From Megalonaias nervosa (Eukaryota; Mollusca; Bivalvia; Unionida; Unionidae): a stretch of 64,000 bases of DNA. A program made the translations under genes and the position numbers. Numbering within the stretch: the stretch's first letter is position 1; each line of letters starts with the position of its first letter. The stretch lies in the NCBI GenBank assembly GCA_016617855.1, contig JAECUM010096275.1:1-64000 (forward strand), read 5' to 3'. The notes beneath the pieces are model-generated. The model was not told where the DNA came from. It did no database searches and saw only the letters and a program-made list of their open reading frames with translations. This document shows, piece by piece, positions 14,401-28,873 of the stretch.

Positions 14401-17400
14401 TTCTAAATAGCAGGTTTTACGCTGAATTGATGATCAGCTGGCTAATGCTTATGCCTGAATAATGGCAGACTTAAATTTTAAAAATGTGCACACATGAGAC
14501 AGTCATTGTCCTTGTACTTCTCCAAGCATAGGGTGATTGTGAATCTTCAATTAGCATGATTATTAGTAAACCATGCAAAAAGATTTAAATGTTTTATATG
14601 ATACATCCAGTATGCATGCGTTGACAGTCACCAGCAGGAATTTATTGATCCAACATATCGGTGTGTACTGGAATTTCCAAAATCCATCTGAAAATGTGGT
14701 GATATATTAGCAGATTGACACTAATTGTGATACATGTATAATGATTACAGTAATGTAATGAAATCTATGACCATAGCAGGCTTATAAATGGGACCATTTT
14801 ATACTGAAATGGCAATAGTTCTTATCAGAATTATAGCATTATATACTTGTTAGAAATAACAAAGTTCATGTACACATGAATATTGCATAACAATATTTAG
14901 ACTGGAAAACGAAAATAGGAAAATGTCATTCATGACATACTTTGTTCATAATGCAGTCATTAATGCAAAATGAGTGCTGATACACATTCTTTAGCAGAGT
15001 ATTTGAAATAAAAAATGACAGTATTGTGATTTTTCAAACATTATTCACTGCTTCCTCTTTATAATGCAATTCATGGTTACTGTAAAAGTGAGGGAGCCCT
15101 GTACTGAGGGGATGTCTAAAAGTGAGAGAGAGCTTATACTAAGGGATGTCTGAAAGTGAGGGAACCTTGTACTGAGGGTTTATCTAAAAGTGAGGGAGTC
15201 TTGTACTGAGAGGTGTGTCTAAAAGTGAGGGAACCTTGTACTGAGGGTTTATCTAAAAGTGAGGGAGTCTTGTACTGAGACGTGTGTCTAAAAGTGAGGA
15301 AGCCTTGTACTGAGGGTATGTCTTAAAGTGAGGGAGTCTTGTACTGAGGGGTGTATAAAAGTGAGGAAGCCTTGTACTGAGGTGTGTTTAAAAGTGAGGG
15401 ATTCTTATACTGAGGGGTGGGCCTAAAAGTGAGTCCTATACTGAGGGTGTGTCAAAAAGTAAAGGAGCCTTGTACTGAGGGGTGTCTAAAATTGAAGAAT
15501 CCTATAGTGAAGGGTGTAAAAGTGTCAGGAGCCTTGTACTAAGGGGTATGTCAAAAAGTGAGAGAGACTGTAGTGGGGGTGTCTAAAGTGAGGGAGCCTT
15601 GTTCAGAGGCGTGTCTAAAAATGAGCGAGCCATGTACTGAGGGGTGTCTGAAAGTGAGAGAGCCTTGTACTGAGGAGTGTCTCTCAGAGTGAGTGATCCT
15701 TGTAAAGGGTGTCTAAAAATTAGGGAGCCTTGTATTAATGGGTGTGTCTGAAAGTGAGGTAGCCTTATATTGATGGTGTCTAAAATTGAGTTAGCCTTGT
15801 ACTGAGGGATGTGTCAAAAAGTAAGGGAACCTTGTACTGAGGGGTGTGTAAAAAAACATAAAATGACAAACTTAGATTTGCATATACAGTTTGTGTTGTA
15901 GAATAATATTTGCACATGGTAATTATTTTTAATTTTACAGTGTAAGGTCCACCAACATAAAGAGGACAAGAACATCAGCCAGATGTGTTTTAGCTGGAAT
16001 GTATGGAAGTACACAGTTGAATAGTCTACAGGGTAAATTTCATTCCTGAGTTAATGTTATTGTTTCATAAGCATATACAGCGAATCATATTATAATAGTG
16101 TCACTAAGGCTCCTTTTTGCACTTCTTGCATTAAAAATTTGAAAGAGATCTTTCCTTGATTTTCCCCATTTATAAATTAAGAATGTGCTTTTTTAGGGTG
16201 AGTGTGAAGAACGTACAATGCATTATTTTGGATCATCTCAATGATAGGGATTTTATTTGTGGATTGGAGTACACAGCTGGGCATTATTGCATCTTTCATA
16301 AGATTGATAGTACTGCATGCCCATTTTTGCTTTTTGATCTTCGTATGTAAATTTTTAAAGAGATGAAGTGATAACTTTGATTTTATTTTTTGTGTACACA
16401 TTTTGAAATTTTATTGGTGAATCTTTTCAGAATATTGATGCCTACACTGAAAATTCATAAATTCATTGATTTTTTTTAAGTGCAGGAAAGAAGTTAGTAT
16501 AAATAATTTAAAAATTTGGGTTTAATAAAAAAGACTTGTATAGAAAATTTTGACCTATTTTGCCACTATATTTGTTTTATATGCCTTTTTAGCTCAGCAG
16601 GCTGTATAGTAGAGCAAGATTATGATATGGCCCTGTGACAAAAAGGTAGGGGTATAGGATTGCTTCTATCCCAGTTCTCTCCACGTCAGGATCCTTGATG
16701 CAGACATTGATGTTTTGCTAATGCCACCTTTGTTATCACATCACAGTCAGTGCCCTTCCCCACTTTAAGGGCTGCCTTTGCTATAGACGAGCCAAGAGGC
16801 CCATTCAGAGCTGGCATTCTGCAGCAAGAAATAGACTCCTCAGGAATTTGGCAGTAGAGCTTGTTCAAAATGTTATGAGTCAATGTTCTTAAAATAAGTA
16901 ACAGAAAAGAGTGAAGACAACAAGCTTTGTAAAATTTAACAAATATTTTAGTTCCCTAGAATACAAAGTGAAAAATTAGAAAAAAGAACTACGGTTTTGC
17001 TAATTAAATCCAAAAATAATCCAAGAATTAAAGACATAAGTCCTAGTAATAAAAAGTCCTGAATAAAATTCAGTTTAAGTTCCAAAAGATCTAAAACTGA
17101 AGGCGATGACGTGTCCATTGTAGCCTACGAAGTACTGATGTGTCAACAGTCTCATGTTGAATCACAGAAATATTCCAGGTTTGAATTCAGTATAAATTCC
17201 AATAAATGTCTCTATCCAATAATTTTGTCAGAGCACTTTTGTATTTCCAGAGATAATAATCACTTGAATTCAGTAATTTGAAGAAAATAAAATTGAGCCC
17301 AAACTGGCCACAACATAATAACAACTTAAAGTGCTAGATGTTAAAGCATAACTGGTAAAATCCTCACAGTCACAAGATAATATTGTTCTCCACTTGACCT

Positions 17401-20400
17401 CAAGGTCACAGTTAGCATTTTCTAAAAACAACTATTACCTAATGGAAAATAACCTTCTAGAATGATCTAATGAGCTTGTTTATTTACAACACAATAGCCT
17501 ATTAAATTCACTTTGGAATCTCCAAAACCCTGACCCTGATCAACATATTTACACTTTCTTTGTTTACCTGAATAATAATTCAGTTAATAAGCTCATACAC
17601 ATAGAGACTAATCAAGCTATTATTAATTGTTTACATAAATGAAATTTAAAAAAATTAAAAAAGTCAATGAGGTCAAGCAGAAATGAACTCAATTTTGGAC
17701 AAGGTCAAGTCCAGCAAACAATGTTAAATTACAATAACATGTAATGAAACAAAAAAAAAAATTAAAACTAACAGACAAACAATTAAATTAAATATACATA
17801 ACAATGTAAGCTCTCCAGTATTTTACTCCAGACAATTCTTGGAGCCAAATGCCAATGTCATACTCAAGCATTTCATACATCCAGGATCTCTCTACCTTTC
17901 CATTCTGGGACCATGATTTAAAATATTGAAATAGAGACCGGTTCTCACCACCATGCATGAATGAGATGTCTCCATCAGATTAGATCTTCAAGGTGTGTAC
18001 CTGCATATTCCAGTACACAAGTCTTCTATACAATTCCTGCAGTGCACATTGAGGTATTTGCTATAACAATTAAAAGTGCTCCATTTGGGTCTGAACATCA
18101 GTCCTTGGGTCTTCACAAGAATTATGGACAGAACTGTCACATTTTGGAGTTAACGCTTCATCTATGACTAACTGTAGCAGATACTTGGTTGACATACATG
18201 AAGAAACAGTAAGGGAATTATATTCAAGATGAAGACATGAAATCCCATGTTTCACAGCTGTTTGTGCCTTGGATTCCTCATGAAATAAGACAAATCTGAT
18301 TTTCAAAACATGTGAACGGGTCTGTTCCCTTTGAGCATGTGCCATGAAAATCTTTTAAGCAGCATCTTTTATTCCCTCAGAGAATCACATCTCATCTTGT
18401 TTTGGTTCTACCAATGATGAATCAGATCTCATCTTGTTTTGGTTCTACCAATGATCAATCAGATCTCATCTTGTTTTGGTTCTACCAGTGATGAATCACA
18501 TCTTATCTTGTTTTGGTTCTACCAATGATGAATCACATCTCATCTTGTTTTGGTTCTACCAATGATGAATCACATCTCATCTTGTTTTGGTTCTACCAAT
18601 GATGAATCACATCTCATCTTGTTTGGTTCTACCAATGATGAATCAGATCTCATCTTGTTTTGGTTCTACCAATGATGAATCACATCTCATCTTGTTTTGG
18701 TTCTACCAATGATGAATCAGATCTCATCTTGTTTTGGTTCTACCAATGATGAATCACATCTCATCTTGTTTTGGTTCTACCAATGATGAAGCAGATCTCA
18801 TCTTGTTTTGGTTCTACCAATGATGTATCACATCTCATCTTGTTTTGGTTCTTCCAATGATGAATCACATCTCATCTTGTTTTGATTCTACCAATGATGA
18901 ATCACATCTCATCTTGTTTTGGTTCTACCAGTGATGAAGCAGATCTTATCTTGTTTTGGTTCTACCAATGATGAAGCAGATCTCATGATCTTGGGCCAGC
19001 TATTTATGAGACCATTTCTGACAAATTTAGGATATTGTGTTCTGTGTTTCATTATCCAATGATCTACATTAAGTTTTGCATTATGCTCATTTCTTTAAAC
19101 ACTGTAGCAATTAGAGGCATGTAACTTCATAATATATGAAACACATGGATTAGTACTTTCTTGAGATAAATTTGTATCACATTAACCTTTTTTTTTCTTT
19201 CAGTTACATACATTACATTTCAGGTTGAACTCAGTTTCTCAATCACTGTTATTTAACTTTCTGTTATATAGATGTATCATGAAGAAGTTCTACACAACTT
19301 TGCATTGCATTTAAGCCATTATAATTATAGCATTTGTGGTTTTCCTGTTTTTGTAATTTAAATGATTTTTTTCTGTATGTAATATTAATGAAAACTAATG
19401 TGAAAAGAAGAACGTATATTTTCATGAATTATTCAACAAAAGTACTTATGATTGTGCTAAATAAGAACCTATATTTCATCTATCCTTTATGTTACAGAAC
19501 CATTAAAGTTGTATGTAGACAACTTGAATACCGATTTCCTGATTCCACAGACCAGCGACTGTCATATCCTTCATCAAATCACCCATGATGCAGTAGTATA
19601 TTGGGGTGACCTTCCAGAGATAAAGAGGGATAGGTTACTTGTAGAAAAGAATATAGGTAAATGTGTACTCTATGTCTGTTATTTCTCTGGTGTACAGTTT
19701 TTATTTTCCATCATGAATCTGGAAGGGACATATAGCTTTTTCATGTCTCTTTTTCATGCTGCATTTAAGATACTTACACAGTAGAGCTATTATCGGCAGC
19801 TGACGTCCAATACTGTATGATATCATGATATGCAATTTCTAATGTGCAGTCTCTGTATTGATGATACATGTATAATGCTATTCAAGTATGTGTCATGAAT
19901 GTACATGCATTCTTCCCAAGGTCTAGATGACCCTTAATAAAAACAGTGCCCCTTGGATAGCCATCTTAAAATATCACTTCTACTCCTGAATGAAAAGATT
20001 TCTAGTGATGTCTAGTTGGTTTTTAATGAAAATGGTCCTCATCTTAAATCCAGTATCTGCCATGATGGCCATCTTGTAAATATTTGTCATTGCTATTCCT
20101 CCTGAACTGATGGTTGTATTGGCATGGGATTTTTGTTCTGCTGGACATATCCATAAGAGCTTATGGGTTGGCCTGTTGTTAATCATCTGTCATCTGATGT
20201 TTGTCCATCTGTTAGTACAGGTTAATTATTGCTACTCCTCAACTGAAGATTACCATGAAACTGTGCACACACAGTAAGTCCTAAATGAAAATGGTGCTGT
20301 TGAGACATCTAGTTTGACTGCCAAGTGGCCATCTTGAAAATCTTGTTATCACTACTCCTTGTGAATGGATGGTTATATGAGCATGGTGTTTTCTCTGAAA

Positions 20401-23400
20401 GACTTCTTATCATGTCTAGTTGGTCATAAATGAAAACGGTGCTGATCAGAAGTCTATGACCACAGTGGCAGCCAACTTGAAAATCTTGCTCTCCAGTATG
20501 GCTGCCACAATGGCTGCCTTATAAATCTTGCTGTTGCTAATCCTTCTGAATAGAGAGTCATGTCAGGTGGTTTTCCCAAATGAGTTCTCATAATTTCTAG
20601 TTTGTCCTAAATGAAAATGGTTCATTTTGGACATCCAATATGGCAACTGCAGTGGCCATCTTGAAAATCTTGTTATTGCTACTTCCCCTGAATGGATGGT
20701 CATCTCAACAAATGATGCCATCATGATGGCCATCTTGAAATGCTAATAATTATTCCTCCATAACTGATGGTCATATTAGTATGGGATTTTCACTAAGAGA
20801 CTTCTTATGATATCTACTTGGTCCTAAATGCAAATGTGCCCCGTAGACATCCAGTATAACTACCAACATAAACATATTGCAAATCATCACAGAAGCCAGT
20901 CTGAAAATTTTATTGCTCAGGAATATTGGATTTAAAAGCAGTTAAAACATAGAAATGGTCTTATCTTGAAATTCTAATGGACAGTAGAGCATTAGTCCAT
21001 GTCCATCTGTCCATTAGCACCAGTTTGTTATCACCACTCATCCTAAACTACTTGGAGGATTGCTACGAAAATTAACACATATTCATCACAAGGTCTAGTT
21101 AGTCATTCATGAAAAGAATGCTACTCAGACATTTGGTCATGAAAATCTTCATTGGAAGTCCTCCTGAGTGGTTTGTCATATCAATGTTGAGGTTTTCATT
21201 TAAAGACTTCCTACATTATCAGATTGGTACTAAATTAAAATGGTGCTGATCTGACATCCTATATGGCTGCCATTCCAACCATCTTGAAAATCTTGTTATT
21301 GCTACTTGTTCTGTGAATGGCATGACACATGATATTTTGCCAGGATCGGCGTAAATCTCAGCAAAATTGTTAAGGTTCTGTTTTTAAAAGATTTTTTTCT
21401 GCATTATTTGCTCTATTTTGCTGCAACTGCGAGACACTATTACTATATAAAGGTTGCCACATTTGCAAGTGTTTCACCTCTATCAGTTGTTCACCTGCAT
21501 CATCATCATCATCATAGTCTTTTGCCCAAGACTGTGTTAATCAGTAATCTCCTTTGTATCTTGTGTATGTTCATGAAAGAACATTTACTAATTTTGATAT
21601 AAATAAAATTTGACAGAAAATTGTTACTTATTATGTGTATGGATTATTTAAACATTAATTTCTTTAACAAAATTCTGATTGTTATGAATTGATTGAATGA
21701 TATGATATGGTCAATAGTACTCATTTAAACAAAGCATTTGCCATGGAGATAGGAATATCAATATAAGAATAGAGAGAAATAGCATGTTGTCATCATCGTT
21801 TACTGATATTACCATTTGTATTTTCAGGATTAGATTCAACAAATGGTGGAAAGAAACTTCATTTTATTTATGCCAGGGATGATATAGTTGCTAGAAAAGT
21901 AAGAATGCAAGATGTATCCATGATCTTACATGAATGGCTGTTTCTCTGTCAGATACATTCCCCAGTGACATTAATGTTAGGGAAGTAAATTCTGCTACCT
22001 CTCGAATCTAGCTGTCCTGGAAGAGGCAAAATTTTGGTCTTTCCTCTCTCTCTCTCTCTGTCTGTGTATATATATTGTTACGTATCGGCTCATTTAAAGT
22101 AACATAAAGAAAAGAGTGACTACAACAAGCTTTGTAAATTTTAACAAAAATAATTTATTTCCCTAGAAAACATGGTGAAAAGGTAAAAATATGAAACAAG
22201 ACTTACGATTTATGAAGAAGATCCTAAAATGTGTCCTAAAATTGTGAAAAAACATAAGTCCTGTGAACAAACAGTTCTAAATTGAAGTCTGAATCTCAAT
22301 TCCGTTCCAAGATGGCGGATGACGATGTCAGACGAAGGTTTTACTCTAGTGTCCAGAATTTTCACTGTGAATCACAAATTGTATTGTTCAGTTCCAATTT
22401 AGAATTAATTTCAGCAAATGCCTTTGTCCAAAGCCAGTTGTGTAGTTCTCCAGGGAAAATAATTATCATTTAAAAGGTAGATGAAGTACAGCTATCGTCA
22501 ATAACAAAACACATGTTGTTCTTCATACGTACGAACGAACAACTCTTTCCAGCACAAAAGAATATCTTCTTCTTAAGGTATTAGAAGCTCTATAAGATGT
22601 TATGATGTGACTCTCTAAGATGCTAAAATATGACTCTAGACTAGTTCGCAGCTACCTGAGTATTTTAAAGCAAAATAATACGTCATTTCATGTACATGCA
22701 TGAAGAAATCATGGAGATTTCGAAATATCACCAACATAGTACAGAATGTCAACAAGTATTATTAGTAATGACCGTGGACACAACCAATCATTTACATAGC
22801 TATTTCCGACTGTTTACTTAATATGACAAAACAGTCATACAAAAATCGTGCTTACGCGAGTCACATTTACGTTCTAAATAAACACGATGTTTCTAACAAA
22901 ATATCAGACCCTGCGAACATAATCATCATCACAATAATTACATTTAATGATATAAAAATGAAATAGAAAGAATTAGAAAGAATTCAAATTTTAACACACA
23001 TGTAATTTAACTACAGGGTTGTAACACATTCCCCCATAAAGAAAAAAGAAAGATTTATGTAATAAAGCTTTCTTTTTTACCAGATGTAAATTATACATGA
23101 GGTAAAAAAATTACATAAGAAGAACTCTTATGAATTATGCAAAGGTGTATATGAAAATGACATTTCTATACACGGGAAAGTGCATCTGCAATTAAATTGT
23201 CTTTTCCTTTGATGTGCCTGATGTCAAGATTGTACTCTTGCAAAAATAAACTCCATCTCAGTAGCCTTTGATTTTTATTTTTCATCCTGTCGATGAAAGT
23301 AAGGGGGTTGTGATCACTAAACACAACAACCAGAGAAGGAGCTGAGCCAATATAAACTTCAAAATGCTGTAAAGCGAGTATTAAAGCCAAGCATTCCTTC

Positions 23401-26400
23401 TCGATTGTTGAGTAGTTTCTTTGGTGTTTATTTAATTTCTTAGAGAAATAACACACTGGGTGTTCTACACCATTTTTGTCATCTTGAATCAAAACTGCTC
23501 CAACCCCAACATCACTTGCATCCACAGATAGTTTGAATGGTTGACTGAAATCTGGCGCTGTTAAAACTGGTGCACTTTTAAGTATGGCCTTTAATCTATC
23601 TAAAGCCTCTTGACATTTTTCAGTCCTAAGAAACTTGTTTTTCTTTCTCAACAAGTTTGTCAGAGGTTCAACAATATCAGAAAAATGAGAACAAAATTTG
23701 CGATAGTACCCAGCCATACCCAAAAATCGCATCAACTGTTTTCTACTGACAGGCACAGGAAATTCAGAAATAGCCTTGACCTTAGCATCTATAGGTTTAA
23801 CTTGATCATGTCCCACAATATGCCCTAGGAAAGTAACACAATCATGGCAGAACTCACTTTTAGATAAATTAATAGTCAAATTTGTATCCGTGAGTCTGTC
23901 GAAGAACTTCCGAATCGTGGCTAGATGTTCTTTCCAGGTGTTGTTGTAGATGATGACATCATCAATATAGGCATCACAATTGTCTAGACCAGAAGTAATC
24001 ATATTCATAAGGTGTTGAAAAGTACTTGGAGAACCCTTCATCCCAGATGGCATTACTTTATACTGGTAGTCCATCTGGAGTCACAAACGCCGAAATTTTC
24101 TTTTGCTCTTTTCATTAGTGGAATTTGCCAAAATCCTTTCAAAAGGTCGAATTTGGTGACGTATTTGGCATTTCCAATTTTATCGATACAGTCATCGATT
24201 CTTGGCAATGGAAATGAATCGGTTTTTGTCACACTATTCATCTTCCTATAATCAGTACACATTCGGAAAGTTTTATCCGGTTTCGGAACAAGAATGCACG
24301 GTGAACTCCAATCACTCTTACTGGGCTCTATAAAATCATTTTCCAGTAGATACTGAATCTCCCTTTTTAAGTATTCTTGTTTGAAAGGGTTCATCCTGTA
24401 TGGGTGTTGTTTCATGGGTTTTGAATCTACTATTTCAACGTTGTGAAAAATTTTGTTTGTCCTTGTAGGTATGTCTGGAAACAAGTGTTCATATTCAGAC
24501 AATAATTGTTTAAGTTCACTTTTTTCTTGGTTTTGTAAATGAGAAAGTTTCTGGTCTAGATTTTCCATAACTTCCGAATTCCGAAGATTTGTTGTTCCAA
24601 GATCAGTAGAATCCAACTGAATTCCTTCATTCAAATCCTCAGTTGGTGGGACAGGTACAACTAAATTAATTGCATGATTTACCTGGCTATTTCTTTCAAC
24701 ATAATAGTACTCCATTCATTTACTTAGACCAGAGTACTAATATTACATTTTAACTCATTCATTTTCTTCTTTACCTTGTAAGGGCCATAAAATCTTAATT
24801 GAAGAAAATTCTGCAGAATGAGCAAGAGAGAATGGACTTTATTACAGGACTAAAAAATTCTCTTTAGTAAAATTTGGTAAAACCATAGTTTCAGTTTTGA
24901 TTGAACTGCTGAATGCCAAATTCAAGTATAACAAGCTGGAACATTCCAGACTTGAAAGTTGATTTTTGACCAGATTGATCAAATTTGAGAAGGCCAAATT
25001 GAGCAAAATTCCTCAAAGGAATTACCTCTGGAAAACTTGTTGACGCACACTTGATGGTCAACAAATTTTGGTTACCTGACTTGGTCTTTGGTAAGGGACC
25101 AACACAATCTACCATGATTCTACTGAATTGTTCTTCAAATGCAGGAATTGGTTGCAGATGAGCTTTAGGTATCTTTTGATTTGGTTTTCCTACAATTTGA
25201 CAAGTGTGACAAGATCTACAAAATTTGCACACATCACTTTTGATTTTTGGCCAATAGAAGTGAGTCAGGATCTTGTGATACGTTTTATTTATCCCTAAAT
25301 GACCAGCCAGAGGAGTCTCATGGGCTAAACTAAGTGTTTCCTGTCTGTAAGGTTTCGGAACCACAATCTGATATTTTACTGACCATTCGTCACTAGCAGG
25401 TACCTCGGGAGGTCTCCATTTTCTCACAAGAACTCCATTTTTAATGAAGTAACAGACAGGTACTTCATTTGCTTCTTTTTCACTAACGGCCTGCTGAAAC
25501 AAACAGATCTCAGGATCTTTCTCCTGTTCGACGACAAGTGATTGTCGTTTGTCATCCTGATCAGAAAAAAGAGAATGAGTATTCAAAAGAGGATCACTAT
25601 GATCAATACCTTTTCACTGATCCAAAATAGAAGTGAAAGTGACCTCATCAAAAGCCTGACCAATACATGTGTCAGCTAAAGAAATACATTCCTTATCAAA
25701 ATCATTCTCAAGAGCTTTCTTTGCCATAGCTCTGGTAACTGCAGACGCTGGGAATAAATCAGGGATTTCTTTTTCACAGGATCAACTTTCTGATCCAAAG
25801 AAGGCTTGTCAGTTACAAGTGGATTAACCACAACCTTGTCTCCAGCTAAGTCATTGCCTAGCAACAAATGAACGCCCTCAACGGGTATAGTAGACACTAC
25901 ACCGACTGTCACAGGTCCTGAAACTAAGTCTGATGACAAATTAACAGAATGGAGAGGATTATTAACAAAGCCGCACTCTACTCCCTAAATGAGAACACTC
26001 TCATTAGAACAGGTCTTCTCAGAAGAAGGCAAAATATATGAAACTAAAAGACTCTGAGAAGCTCCTGTATCCCTTAAAATTTTAATAGGGATAGGATTGG
26101 CCAAATCACCCAAGAGTGATATAGAACCCTTCGACATGAATGGTTCAAAATTCTCCATAACACAATCAGACTGAGGTTTTTCAAACCCAACAAATGTATT
26201 GTTTTCAATACATGACCATGACCTTGACCTCTTAGCAATAAGAGCATTTGGGATAGGTCTATCTTGATTCTGATGCCTATATTTCAATTTGAAGCAATCA
26301 GAAATGATGTGCCCTTTCTTCTTACAATAGGTTCACGTAGGAATAGACAAGGATTTTGAATCAAGTCTCTCAGAGGCTTGATTTTTAGAATTTGTGCCAG

Positions 26401-28831
26401 ATTGAGTTTTACTGAGAGTCGTATTTGGTTGAAACACCTTTCTATCAGTAGACTGCTGAGTGAAAGATTTGCTTACAGCAGGAACTTTATGAGTTAAGGA
26501 ATACTCATCAGCAGCAAGAGCAGCTTTTTCCAAGGTTTCAAATTTATGCTCTTCAAGATGGTTCTTAATGTCACTATGGACACAGTTCTTGAACTCTTCA
26601 AGTAATACTAATTGTTCAAGACTTTCAAAATCATGTTCAGTTTTCTTGGCTAAGCACCATCTCTTGAATAACTGTTCTTTTTCTCTAGCAAATTCAGCAT
26701 AAGTTTGTCTAGCATCTTTCCTATAGTTTCTGAACTTTTGCCGATAAGCCTCAGGGACTAATGCATAACTCTTCAAGATGCATTCCTTAACCAAATCGTA
26801 ATCAGAACTTTGTTGTACTGACAGAGATATATAGATATCTCTGGCCTTTCCACAAAGTACACTCTGCAGTAATTGAGTCCAATACTCTCTTGGCCATTTC
26901 GAATTCTCAGCAACTTTTTCAAAATGAATAAAATATTTTTCTACTTCCTTTTCACTAAAAGGGGGAACTAACTTGATATTTCCTAAAATGTTAAAACTTG
27001 AACTTGTATGAGAAGTGGAATCGTGCTTGCTACTTGCCATCTCAAATTCTTTCATTCTAATTTGAAATTCTTTCTCATCCTTCTCTTTTTGCATTTGTAC
27101 GTGTAATTGTTCTTTTTGTAATTGTATTTGTTCTTTCTGTAATTCTATATCTTTTTCATCCTTCTCTTTTTGCATCTGTCTCTCTCTCTCCCTTTCTTCA
27201 AATTGCATTTGTTCCTTTTGTAATTCCATTTGCCTTTCTTTTTCCCTTTCTTCTATTTGTCTTTCTTTTTCCCTTTCTTCTATTTGTCTTTCTTTTTCCC
27301 TTTCTTTTTCCTGTCTATCTTTCTCCTCCTTTTCAGATTGTAATCTCATTTATTCTTTTTGTAATTCTATTTGTCTTTCTTTTTCCTTTTCTTCAAATTC
27401 TAATTTCATTTGTTCTTTCTGATTCTGAAGCTCGAGCTTCCTTAACTCTGTTTCCATATTGTATTTCATTTTAAGTTCCATTTTCTTAATGTCAGAGTCT
27501 GTCATAGACTTACTGACAGACTCTAAAACATTTTTGTCAAAAATATTCTTTCCTACCAAATGTTGAATTAAAATATTTTTGATTTCTTGTTTTGTCAAGG
27601 AAGCTTTTAAAAGCTTCAGAAAGATCGTACTTTCTGGCAAGTTCAAGCAACTCATCCTTTTTCAAACTATCCAACTGCTCTTGAGTTGGACTAAAAGAAA
27701 ACTCTCCACTTTTGACATTGTGAAAGAAAGCATGTTGTTTTCACTAAAATTTCAAGCAAAATTGGATTTGAACTAGGGGAATTTAAATTTCAATTTTTAG
27801 CCAAATTCAGAAATCAGCCAATTTCATATATCCCGAAGGACGAACAACCCAAATTTCTTTATGTTACGTATCGGCTCATTTAAAGTAACATAAAGAAAAG
27901 AGTGATTACAACAAGCTTTGTAAATTTTAACAAAAATAATTTATTTCCCTAGAAAACATGGTGAAAAGGTAAAATATGAAACAAGACTTACGATTTATGA
28001 AGAAGATCCTAAAATGTGTCCTAAAATTGTGAAAAAACATAAGTCCTGTGAATAAACAGTTCTAAATTGAAGTCTGAATCTCAATTCCGTTCCAAGATGG
28101 CGGATGACGACGTCAGACGAAGGTTTTACACAAGTGTCCAGAATTTTCACTGTGAATCACAAATTGTATTGTTCAGTTCCAATTTAGAATTAATTTCAGC
28201 AAATGTCTTTGTCCAAAGCCAGTTGTGTAGTTCTCCAGGGAAAATAATTATCATTTAAAAGGTAGATGAAGTACAGCTATCATCAGTAACAAAACACATG
28301 TTGTTCTTCATACGTACGAACGAACAACTCTTTCCAGCACAAAAGAATATCTTCTTCTTAAGGTATTAGAAACTCTATAAGATGTTATGATGTGACTCTC
28401 TAAGATGCTAAAATATGACTCTAGACTAGTTCGCAGCTACCTGAGTATTTTAAAGCAAAATAATACGTCATTTCATGTACACGCATGAAGAAATCATGGA
28501 GATTTCGAAATATCGCCAACGTAGTACAGAATGTCAACAAGTATTATTAGTAATGACCGTGGTCACAACCAATCATTTACATAGCTATTTCCGACTGTTT
28601 ACTTAATATGACAAAACAGTCATACAAAAATCGTGCTTACGCGAGTCACATTTACGTTCTAAATAAACACGATGTTTCTAACAAAATATCAGACCCTGTG
28701 AACATAATCATCATCACAATAATTACATTTAATGATATAAAAATGAAATAAAAATGAAATAGAAAGAATTAGAAAGAATTCAAATTTTAACACACATGTA
28801 ATTTAACTACAGGGTTATAACAATATATATA

Positions 28832-28873
<42 letters not shown>

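Larger units (their letters stand above)
22076..28822 (-). mobile_element. Gmr1-like Ty3/gypsy LTR retrotransposon, near full length
   Basis: 6.75 kb, minus strand. LTRs of 951 and 961 bp at 22076-23026 and 27862-28822 are about 98% identical by eye, so insertion was recent. 4-bp atat flanks are compatible with a target duplication, although the site is an AT microsatellite. Reading direction gives Gag, protease, integrase, reverse transcriptase, RNase H, LTR. Integrase before RT is the Ty1/copia-like order that defines Gmr1-like gypsy elements. Several frameshifts, at least one stop and an integrase-core deletion make it defective despite young LTRs. The 9523 fragment is a relative. Confidence 0.9.

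Noticed and set aside
18383..18988. CRISPR-like array (37-bp repeats)
   Set aside because: Units are contiguous without unique spacers, in a eukaryotic intron, no cas genes; it is a minisatellite.
22282..22473. 63-codon ORF present twice (also 28067-28258)
   Set aside because: Duplicated only because it lies in the paired LTRs; it is antisense to the element and has no domain.
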